Source: Desulfosporosinus sp.
Lineage (GTDB): Bacteria; Bacillota; Desulfitobacteriia; Desulfitobacteriales; Desulfitobacteriaceae
Length of the DNA: 6,461 nt
Reading direction: 5' to 3'
NCBI GenBank assembly: GCA_003132105.1
Contig: PKWS01000365.1
Coordinates: 1,717 to 8,177, forward strand
Both the position numbers and the translations under genes were made by a program. Below the pieces are notes generated by a model. The model worked only from the letters and a program-made list of their open reading frames with translations, ran no database searches and was not told the origin of the DNA. This document shows, in pieces, positions 1-5,517 of this stretch (its first letter is position 1; each line of letters starts with the position of its first letter).

Positions 1-1
1 T

Positions 2-274
2 ATTGATAATTTATTTATATCTGTAGGACAGGTTGTTGGTACTCATGTTTTCGTCATTGTTTTAGAACATGCCTTGTGGAAGACACAACTGAAGTATGAA
101 GAAGCTGCTATGATCGAGATTTCAGAGGATGGAGTTTCAGTACAAGAATTGTTTGAAATAGAACAGGATCGTGCCGTCCTTGTAGGCAATGAGTTTGTGA
201 TCAATATAGTATTTACGTTGGGTAATTTAGTTGGAAAACAACTGGCAAAAAAATTAACCGAAGAGCTGCAATAA
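2..274 (+). CDS. 3' end of an unrecognised small protein gene (5' truncated by window edge)
   Basis: The frame is open from the first bases of the window to a TAA at 272-274, giving about 90 C-terminal residues. The TTG at 74 lies inside this open frame and has no ribosome binding site, so the true start is probably to the left of the window. The visible part begins with a hydrophobic stretch (around ISVGQVVGTHVFVIVLEHALW). It continues with an acidic segment (MIEISEDGVSVQELFEIEQD) and ends in a second hydrophobic, probably helical stretch with a charged tail (LGNLVGKQLAKKLTEELQ). I do not recognise the family, and there are no obvious catalytic motifs. The next gene, a KaiC-like ATPase, starts 47 bases later on the same strand with no clear terminator between. 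Co-transcription and a role as a partner in the same signalling unit are plausible but inferred. Confidence 0.7.
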   Translation: MDNLFISVGQVVGTHVFVIVLEHALWKTQLKYEEAAMIEISEDGVSVQELFEIEQDRAVLVGNEFVINIVFTLGNLVGKQLAKKLTEELQ

Positions 275-308
275 TTGAAGATTATAAGAAGTAGAATAGT
301 GTTTGAGT

Positions 309-313
309 AGGAG
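309..313 (+). promoter_or_regulatory. Ribosome binding site that fixes the TTG start of the KaiC-like gene
   Basis: AGGAG ends 8 bases before the TTG at 322, which is ideal spacing. The in-frame GTG at 313 overlaps the last base of this site and so cannot be served by it. TTG at 322 is therefore the preferred start. Confidence 0.7.
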
Positions 314-321
314 TGTTAATA

Positions 322-993
322 TTGGATAAAGTTTCGACAGGTATCTTGGCGTTAGATCAGATTTTAGATGGGGGCTTACCAAAAGGTTCTACAATATTGC
401 TAGCTGGAAGACCAAGAACCGGGAAAACAATTCTGGCCCATCAAATGATGTTTCAAAATGCAGAAAATGACGATAAGATATTGTATTTAACTACTCTAGG
501 AGAACCCCAAATTAAGATTATGAAGTTTCAACAAGAGTTTAGTTTTTATGATACTGAAAAAGTTCAGAAAAGTGTTATTTATAAGGACTTGGGTGGTGTA
601 TTACGCAAACAAGGATCAACTCAAACTCTGAAGTTAATTGATAGCTTTCTTAAGGAATATCAACCGAAAATTATTTTTATCGATACCATCAAAACATTCG
701 CAGATATCATTCCCGATTCCATGGAATTTCGGGAATTTATTTTTGATCTGTCCGTTCGTTTAACAACCTGGGGTTGTACGACGATTCTTTTGGGAGAGTA
801 CTCGGAACACGATATCGAGATTAGACCTGAAAGTGCAATAGCGGACGGAATTATTTATCTCTACGGAACGGAAGAAAAAAGTCAACAGAAAAGGTACTTG
901 CGGGTTTTAAAGATGAGAGGGACCAAGCATTTTAATGGTGAGGCGTTTTTTAAGATTTCCAAGGATGGAATGAAGAAAATCCTTTACAAATAA
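322..993 (+). CDS. Single-domain KaiC-like RecA-superfamily ATPase
   Basis: The protein is 223 residues, counted from the TTG at 322. The start was chosen over the GTG at 313 because AGGAG (309-313) sits 8 bases upstream of the TTG. The N-terminus has the typical KaiC-family opening, VSTGILALDQILDGGLPKGS. Walker A follows as GRPRTGKT (residues 29-36). A KaiC-like LTTLGEPQIKIMKF segment is near residue 60, where the family carries its catalytic acidic residues. Walker B is IIFID (117-121), and KRYLRVLKMRG lies near the C-terminus. The length fits one KaiC domain rather than the two of cyanobacterial KaiC. Such proteins (COG0467) are cytoplasmic ATPases, often tied to signal transduction. The substrate or partner cannot be read from the sequence. 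The gene is followed immediately by a broken second KaiC-family copy and then by a histidine kinase, which suggests a partnership with that kinase. This is not evidence for a circadian clock, since no kaiA or kaiB is visible. Confidence 0.85.
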   Translation: MDKVSTGILALDQILDGGLPKGSTILLAGRPRTGKTILAHQMMFQNAENDDKILYLTTLGEPQIKIMKFQQEFSFYDTEKVQKSVIYKDLGGVLRKQGSTQTLKLIDSFLKEYQPKIIFIDTIKTFADIIPDSMEFREFIFDLSVRLTTWGCTTILLGEYSEHDIEIRPESAIADGIIYLYGTEEKSQQKRYLRVLKMRGTKHFNGEAFFKISKDGMKKILYK

Positions 994-998
994 TCCAC

Positions 999-1465
999 AA
1001 TTTTTCACAAATTGGTCAGGACATTAGACCCTATATCGATGAGGGCATTTTACATATAATCTACGTTTCTCCTGTTGAGCTGAATGTCGATGAACATGTT
1101 TATCGAATTCAGGAGCGTGTACGTGAGATCAGGGCACGAAGTTGATCATTGATTCAATCTCTTCCTTCGAAATAGGAATGAGCGATAAGGTTAAATATAC
1201 GGATTATATCTGGGCACTTACAGATTACTTTAAGCACAGCGGAATTAGTGTTTTGCTTACCCACGAAATGCACGATTCCTCAACATTATCATCCCTGACA
1301 AAGCATGGAATCAGTTTTGTAGCTGATAATTTAATACTCCTGGCCTTTAAAGAGGACGGCAACACCTTAAAAAGGTATTTAAGAGTGGTTAAAATGCGAG
1401 GTAGTGGTCATTCCAAAGAATTAAAAGAATTAATAATCGATAAAAATGGTTTATCGTTACGTTAG
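999..1465 (+). pseudogene. Remnant of a second KaiC-family ATPase: P-loop half missing, frameshifted
   Basis: Two frames together encode the C-terminal part of a KaiC-type domain. The first (about 999-1142) reads NFSQIGQDIRPYIDEG, then HIIYVSPVELNVDEHVYRIQ, and ends in EIRARS at a TGA (1143-1145). The second (1142-1465) continues in step with the family: LIIDSISSFE (Walker B), YIWALTDYFKHSGISVLLTH, KRYLRVVKMRG, stop TAG at 1463-1465. The switch is at about 1137-1144, and one missing base would rejoin the frames. The N-terminal 80-90 residues expected before this part, including Walker A, are absent. Homology begins within about ten bases of the stop of the upstream intact ATPase, which points to an internal deletion. 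The TTG at 1142 has no ribosome binding site and would start inside a beta strand, so I do not call it a gene. Two independent lesions favour decay over sequencing error, although the frameshift alone could be an error. The shared KRYLRV-KMRG segment with the upstream gene shows that both belong to one family. Confidence 0.75.
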
Positions 1466-1494
1466 TGATGGATCATGAAGGGGGGCTTTAGAGG

Positions 1495-3714
1495 ATGTCC
1501 ATAAGAACCGAAGATCATGATTTCCTAAAATCTGAACGTTGGCTTAGTTTTTTAGAATGTACAGCTCTGGGTCTACAACTACATTTGACCATTATATCTG
1601 TTAATGAAAATTTGGTATTTCAATCTTCCGGAATATGTTCAGTATGTCAAAACCTGTTTGAAGATTTCTTCCCGGTTGTAGATATAGGATTTAACGGGTT
1701 TAAAAGTATTCAAGAAACAATGGACTTAAAAACTAAAGGTACCGTATTGACCTTTCCAATAGAAAAGGGACTTATAATGGTAGCTCAAGAATGTCTGTGC
1801 TGTAAGGAAATGATATACCCAGCATTAAAAGATCGTTCATCTATTGCGGCTAAGTTACTGTCTAATTTTTTAACGTCTTTTAAGTCTACGTTTAGTAGTG
1901 GTCAACGGGCCATTGAACTTTCTGTCCTTCGCCAAATGAATTATATAGTTTTGTCGTTATTTCATGGAGATACAGATGCTTTAAAAAGAAGTTTAGAATT
2001 AATTCTTAGTGCCTTAATCATCATTTTAGAAGCACAAGGTAGTTGGGTACGATTTGGAAATGGTCAAACGGATATTTTTATTAAAGGTGATGAATTCCTA
2101 GTTAATGCTTATCTAAACGGACAGGAAGGATTTGCTCAACAAGTTGATATTTTCTATGGTCAATTTCAATGTAACTTAGGTGTGTTAACCCCTTTTGACA
2201 AAGAACCAGTAACTGAACTAATTTCCTTAATGGCACAAGAATGTTCTATTGTTCTTGAAATAGATAACCTATTTAGCCTTCTAAATAATCAGTTAGCCAG
2301 AGTACTTGGCGGAGTAGATAGTGCGATCTTTTTGATTAATCAACGGAAAAATGTTACCTATCTAAATAAAGCTGCTGAGAAACTCTTTAATAAATCGTTT
2401 GTTAATTTAGTCGGTGTTTCGATGTTAAACATTGATGGGCCTTGGGTTTCAGTCGTTAATGCGGGGATCACATTCCCAGTTAACGGACAGATGGAATCCT
2501 TCAAAAAGGATCAAGACGATAATGATTTTTGTTGGATCGATTGGCAGGTATCACCGATTTTTGATGATAAGGTGATCGTGGGTTGGTTAGTAATGGTTGA
2601 CGATCGATCAGATTATTATCGTTGGCAATCCGCCGCACGAAGGGCGGAACGTTTTGCTACTACTTCTATGATGGTTGGCACGTTGGCCCATGAGTTAAGA
2701 AATCCACTTAGTGCTGCTAAAGGGCTTTTGCAGTTAATGACAAGAAAACGCAATCAGGAACAAACGAAGGGTTATGTAGACTTAGTATTACATGAGATAG
2801 ATCGTGTCACACTTCTTCTTAATGAATTTCTTCTTTTGGGAAAACCTGCTTTAATATCAACTGAACCCCTCGACCTCGTTACATTTATTGAAGAATTGCT
2901 CCCACTATTAGAGGGCGAAGCCAATGGTACAGATATTCAAGTTTTATTTAACGCTGAAAAGGTTGCACCTGTAAGGGCTGATGCTGGTCAACTTACTCAA
3001 GTTATCTTGAATTTAGTTCGTAATGCTGTTCAGTCGTTGGACGAAACTGGAATAGTCAAAATCTCATTAGGTCAAGTAAATGATAATGTAGAGGTGTGTA
3101 TTCAAGATAACGGACCGGGTTTTGACCCTGGTGTAATAGATCAGCTTTTTACACCATTTTTCACTACCAAAGAAACAGGAACAGGTTTAGGCCTTGCCAT
3201 AGTTAAAGCAATCATTCATAATCACGATGGTGAAATCGAAGCAAGCAATGTGCCACAAGGTGGAGCTCTCATTACTATTACACTACCGATTGCCAGCATT
3301 GAGGGGAAAGAAGTTGATGTCGCCTTAATAGTCAATGATAAAGTCTTAAGCTATTCGTTGGAAAAAGCCTTGAAAGTCCTCGATCATCGCGTAAAGGTTC
3401 TGGAGATGAGTGATTTTGAAAATGGTACTATTAGTATTACCAGCGATTTGCCAAAGTTAGTTATTATTGAGGGATTACTCGATAACAACAAACTTATAAA
3501 AGTAGAAGAAATACATAGAATATGGTCCGGAATTGATATCATAGTTTTGGGGGACTTCTCGCAGAAAAATGCTAAGAATTTTCAAGAAAAGGGCATTAGA
3601 ATTTTAGATAGACCTTATGAAATCACCCAGATAATTAGTACTATTAAAAATTTAAAAATAGTAAACCCTTTTGACAGATCGTCAAGGACGTTAAAAAATA
3701 AATCAAGAGATTAA
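1495..3714 (+). CDS. Soluble sensor histidine kinase with Cys-rich N-terminus, GAF-like, PAS, HisKA, HATPase_c and pseudo-receiver tail
   Basis: The protein is 739 residues; its ATG is preceded by AAGGGGGG (1478-1485) at 9 bases. No membrane segment is visible, so it should act in the cytoplasm. The layout is as follows. Residues 1-115 carry Cys22, C48-x2-C51 and C100-x-C102-C103, a possible metal or iron-sulfur site. A GAF-like region spans about 125-255 and a PAS-like region about 263-375 (VDSAIFLINQRKNVTYLNKA). HisKA has the phospho-acceptor His399 in HELRNPLSAAKG. HATPase_c has an N box with N506/N510 (NLVRNAVQSL), a G1 box DNGPGF from D538, FTPFFTTKETGTGLGL, and a G2 box at 562-566. The tail (about 605-720) resembles a receiver domain, but E659 stands where the phosphorylated Asp should be, G686 replaces Ser/Thr and R706 replaces the conserved Lys. 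By family knowledge it autophosphorylates on His and passes phosphate to a response regulator, which is not in the window. The input signal is unknown; the KaiC-like ATPase upstream is a candidate partner. Confidence 0.9.
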   Translation: MSIRTEDHDFLKSERWLSFLECTALGLQLHLTIISVNENLVFQSSGICSVCQNLFEDFFPVVDIGFNGFKSIQETMDLKTKGTVLTFPIEKGLIMVAQECLCCKEMIYPALKDRSSIAAKLLSNFLTSFKSTFSSGQRAIELSVLRQMNYIVLSLFHGDTDALKRSLELILSALIIILEAQGSWVRFGNGQTDIFIKGDEFLVNAYLNGQEGFAQQVDIFYGQFQCNLGVLTPFDKEPVTELISLMAQECSIVLEIDNLFSLLNNQLARVLGGVDSAIFLINQRKNVTYLNKAAEKLFNKSFVNLVGVSMLNIDGPWVSVVNAGITFPVNGQMESFKKDQDDNDFCWIDWQVSPIFDDKVIVGWLVMVDDRSDYYRWQSAARRAERFATTSMMVGTLAHELRNPLSAAKGLLQLMTRKRNQEQTKGYVDLVLHEIDRVTLLLNEFLLLGKPALISTEPLDLVTFIEELLPLLEGEANGTDIQVLFNAEKVAPVRADAGQLTQVILNLVRNAVQSLDETGIVKISLGQVNDNVEVCIQDNGPGFDPGVIDQLFTPFFTTKETGTGLGLAIVKAIIHNHDGEIEASNVPQGGALITITLPIASIEGKEVDVALIVNDKVLSYSLEKALKVLDHRVKVLEMSDFENGTISITSDLPKLVIIEGLLDNNKLIKVEEIHRIWSGIDIIVLGDFSQKNAKNFQEKGIRILDRPYEITQIISTIKNLKIVNPFDRSSRTLKNKSRD
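3671..3699 (+). promoter_or_regulatory. Possible promoter for the lipoprotein gene, inside the 3' end of the kinase gene
   Basis: A perfect -35 hexamer TTGACA (3671-3676) is followed after 17 bases by AAAAAT (3694-3699), which matches four of six bases of TATAAT. Transcription would begin about 30 bases before the lipoprotein start at 3740. The match lies in an A+T-rich coding end, where chance hits are common, so this is tentative. Confidence 0.3.
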
Positions 3715-3739
3715 GAATGCAATTCTCGGGTTTTAGGTA

Positions 3740-4069
3740 ATGAAAAAAATCTCGTACTTATTATCTATTGGGCTTATGTTTGCGTTGCTAGGATGCGGAA
3801 CTGCAGTAACTACAAAGGAGACACCTGACCCTGCATCATCAATGAAGGTTACAGCCCACCCTTTATCATCAAAGAATCTACCTGATATGTCTATGGATGA
3901 ATTCGAACAAATTAAAAATGGTATGACTTACGAACAAGTAACTGAGATTGTTGGTGCGACTGGTGAAATAGTAGTTGAAACAGGTACTCCTGGCGATCAG
4001 TTTTACACCGTAACATATCAGTTAACTTTGGAAGGGATAAGTGGAATAGGGCAAACTAATAGTACATAA
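3740..4069 (+). CDS. Small lipoprotein with SmpA/DUF3862-like domain, probably short at its C-terminus
   Basis: The protein is 109 residues. The N-terminus is a lipoprotein signal peptide: MKK, a hydrophobic core, then a lipobox LLGC with the lipid-modified Cys19. The mature protein should sit on the outer face of the cytoplasmic membrane. A low-complexity Thr/Ser/Pro linker (20-48) leads into DEFEQIKNGMTYEQVTEIVG. That pattern is typical of the small SmpA/OmlA-like (DUF3862, BLIP-fold) lipoproteins of Firmicutes. In proteins of that type as I remember them, a GxxGxxNxxxxFxxGKLxxKxQ-like ending follows; here the chain stops at GIGQTNST, so roughly 15-20 residues seem to be missing. No other frame restores them. 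The ribosome binding site is weak (only AGG close to the ATG), so translation may depend on the upstream kinase gene, which ends 25 bases before. The function is unknown, and the family is involved in protein-protein contacts at the envelope. Confidence 0.7.
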   Translation: MKKISYLLSIGLMFALLGCGTAVTTKETPDPASSMKVTAHPLSSKNLPDMSMDEFEQIKNGMTYEQVTEIVGATGEIVVETGTPGDQFYTVTYQLTLEGISGIGQTNST

Positions 4070-4102
4070 TGTAGGGTAAGAACTTCGCCAAGGGGGCATG
4101 AG

Positions 4103-4765
4103 ATGAAGAAAAGAACTATTGTGTTAATCATCGGAATCAGTATTGTGTTGACAGGGGGGCTTCTAGGACACTTTATAAGGCAACCAGACCCTACTGATTT
4201 AGTCAAAAACGGCTTAGAACGATTGAACGCAGCGACATCTTTTCGCTACAGTTTGACCCAGCATCAATGGGCCGAGGGAAAAGATCGGGTCCTCACTCAG
4301 GTTCTCGGGGAAAAGGATGGTGGTAACACTCGAATCTTGGGACAGCTGGCCGGAAGCGAAGTAGAGATGATCAAAATCGGGGATTCTACCTATAGTAAAG
4401 ATCCTTTTAGCAAGAAGTGGATAAGATTTGCAAACACTCTTGCAGCTCAAGAAGTCTTTTTGGCGGAGCTCAACCCCTTATCTTCGCTTCAAATGAAAGA
4501 GCTTGGAGCGGTAATCCTTAGCGATCAAGGGAAAGTAAACGGAGAAAAAGTATGGGTATGTCATTTATTTCCCAGTGTGCAGAATCAAATGATGGAGGTG
4601 TTTTGGACCGATTTCCAGTATACGCTTTATATTCGTAAGTCTGATAAAATGCTTGTAAAAGCAACCATCGAAGCAAAAAATAAAGTGAAGTCGGATCCAA
4701 TGACTATGACACTAGAGTTTAAGGATATTGGAAAGAAGATAACTATACAAGCACCGGATATTTAG
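4103..4765 (+). CDS. Membrane-anchored extracytoplasmic protein, possibly LolA/LppX-like; function unknown
   Basis: The protein is 220 residues. The ATG is preceded by AGGGGG (4091-4096) at 6 bases; an ATG at 4098 in another frame meets a stop after two codons and is ignored. Residues 1-25 (MKKR, then VLIIGISIVLTGGLLG) form a single hydrophobic segment. It has no lipobox Cys, so it is either an uncleaved anchor or a signal peptide. The rest is polar: a helical DLVKNGLERLNAATSFRYSL opening, then alternating beta-strand-like segments (YSLTQHQW, VEMIKIGDSTYSK, KVWVCHLFP, YTLYIRKSDKMLVKATIEA, MTMTLEFKDIGKKITI). That pattern is what one expects of a LolA/LppX-type half-barrel that binds a lipid or hydrophobic ligand, but no diagnostic motif is present and the family call is an inference from pattern. 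It follows the lipoprotein gene by 33 bases and ends just before a strong hairpin, so the two are probably co-transcribed. Confidence 0.8.
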   Translation: MKKRTIVLIIGISIVLTGGLLGHFIRQPDPTDLVKNGLERLNAATSFRYSLTQHQWAEGKDRVLTQVLGEKDGGNTRILGQLAGSEVEMIKIGDSTYSKDPFSKKWIRFANTLAAQEVFLAELNPLSSLQMKELGAVILSDQGKVNGEKVWVCHLFPSVQNQMMEVFWTDFQYTLYIRKSDKMLVKATIEAKNKVKSDPMTMTLEFKDIGKKITIQAPDI

Positions 4766-4779
4766 AACTGGTGTTCTAT

Positions 4780-4837
4780 TATAATAATGAGGCAGGAATA
4801 TACCCTCTCATGGGTTATATCCTGTCTCATTATTATA
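4780..4837 (+). terminator. Long A+T-rich hairpin, probable (bidirectional) terminator
   Basis: The left arm 4780-4797 pairs with 4820-4837 through 18 pairs, including one G-U (4792/4825). Past a bulged A (4798), four more pairs follow (4799-4802 with 4816-4819). Past a bulged T (4815), CCC (4803-4805) pairs with GGG (4812-4814) around a six-base loop. The base of the stem is A-rich on the left and T-rich on the right, so the T tract is built into the arm rather than following it. It starts 14 bases after the stop of the 220-residue protein gene. No gene converges on it from the right. Confidence 0.7.
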
Positions 4838-4884
4838 TTAGCGAAGAAATTAGTTCTTTGGACCGTTGTGTTATCGTAAAATGG

Positions 4885-4913
4885 TTGCACAATGGACGAG
4901 CCTCTGATATAGT
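4885..4913 (+). promoter_or_regulatory. Candidate sigma-A promoter (extended -10) for hpt-guaA
   Basis: TTGCAC (4885-4890) and TATAGT (4908-4913) are separated by exactly 17 bases. The -10 box is preceded by TG at 4905-4906, giving an extended -10 (TGATATAGT). The -35 box is weak (three of six matches), which the extended -10 can offset. It lies between the upstream hairpin and the hpt ribosome binding site, where a promoter is expected. I see no purine riboswitch or repressor operator in the short leader that would follow. Confidence 0.5.
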
Positions 4914-4934
4914 TTTAAAATAAGTTTTAGCGAT

Positions 4935-4941
4935 GGAGGTG
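4935..4941 (+). promoter_or_regulatory. Ribosome binding site that fixes the ATG start of hpt
   Basis: GGAGGTG ends 6 bases before the ATG at 4948. The in-frame ATG at 4933 overlaps this site, has no site of its own and would add five atypical residues (MEVSL), so 4948 is the start. Confidence 0.8.
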
Positions 4942-4947
4942 TCCTTA

Positions 4948-5490
4948 ATGGAAGAATATATTGGACGAGTATTAATTTCAAAAGAAGACTTGGGAAAGCG
5001 TGTGGCAGAACTAGGCGCGGAGATTACTCGAGATTACGAAGGAAAGAAGATCTTAGTCCTTGGGATTTTAAAAGGTGCTGTTCCCTTTATGGCGGATCTC
5101 ATCCGAGAGATAAAATTGCCTCTGGCGTATGATTTTATGGCACTATCAAGCTATGGAGTCTCAACTCAGTCTTCTGGCGTAGTGCGCATCCTAAAGGACT
5201 TAGAACGTAGTGTCGAGGATGTCCATATTTTAATTGCTGAGGATATTGTAGATACGGGATTGACATTAAAGTACTTAAAAGAAAACTTAAGAGCACGGAA
5301 TCCACTGAGCGTAAAAGTGGTTACACTACTCGACAAAGCCGCTCGACGGGTAGCGGATGTTACTCCGGATTACAACGGTTTTTCGATTCCCGACGAATTT
5401 GTTGTTGGGTATGGCCTTGACTTCAATGAAGAGTATCGGAATTTGCCCTATATCGGTGTGTTAAAAGAGGAAGCCTATGAGATTAACTAA
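4948..5490 (+). CDS. hpt: Hypoxanthine(-guanine) phosphoribosyltransferase
   Basis: The protein is 180 residues, the usual length for bacterial Hpt. It catalyses transfer of the phosphoribosyl group of PRPP to hypoxanthine or guanine to give IMP or GMP (purine salvage, cytosolic). The PRPP-binding signature is EDIVDTGLTL from E98; D102 corresponds to the family's catalytic Asp, and D99 and E98 contact the ribose. LGILKGAVPFMADL is the conserved N-terminal loop with the PRPP-binding Lys-Gly pair. SSYGVSTQSSGVVRI matches the flexible catalytic loop (the SYG motif). K130 in LLDKAARR is the purine-recognition lysine, and FVVGYGLDFNEEYRNLPYIG is the conserved C-terminal purine/Mg site. The start at 4948 is set by GGAGGTG. 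The gene lies 27 bases before guaA with no terminator between, so the two GMP-forming enzymes are probably made from one transcript. Full length, with no defects seen. Confidence 0.95.
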   Translation: MEEYIGRVLISKEDLGKRVAELGAEITRDYEGKKILVLGILKGAVPFMADLIREIKLPLAYDFMALSSYGVSTQSSGVVRILKDLERSVEDVHILIAEDIVDTGLTLKYLKENLRARNPLSVKVVTLLDKAARRVADVTPDYNGFSIPDEFVVGYGLDFNEEYRNLPYIGVLKEEAYEIN

Positions 5491-5517
5491 TTTTAATAGG
5501 AATGGTGATGAATTATC

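Noticed and set aside
313..321. GTG at 313 as start of the KaiC-like gene
   Set aside because: It overlaps the AGGAG site at 309-313, which is ideally placed for the TTG at 322.
322..993. Circadian clock kaiC
   Set aside because: The protein is a single-domain form, no kaiA or kaiB is visible, and single-domain KaiC-like ATPases are widespread outside clocks.
1137..1145. Programmed -1 frameshift joining the two parts of the KaiC remnant
   Set aside because: No slippery heptamer is present, and the joined product would still lack Walker A.
1142..1465. Independent 107-residue protein starting at TTG 1142
   Set aside because: There is no ribosome binding site. The family homology continues upstream in another frame, and the start would fall at the Walker B strand, so it is the tail of a broken gene.
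3714..3726. AGAAT-gca-ATTCT inverted repeat between kinase and lipoprotein genes as a terminator
   Set aside because: It has only five A+T-rich pairs, a three-base loop and no adjacent T run, so it is too weak to call.
4018..4700. Minus-strand open frames opposite the lipoprotein and the 220-residue protein
   Set aside because: They have no family features and lie fully or mostly opposite well-supported + strand genes.
4841..4947. Purine riboswitch or PurR-type operator before hpt
   Set aside because: The leader after the candidate promoter is only about 25 bases before the ribosome binding site, and I see no aptamer-like paired structure or palindromic operator.
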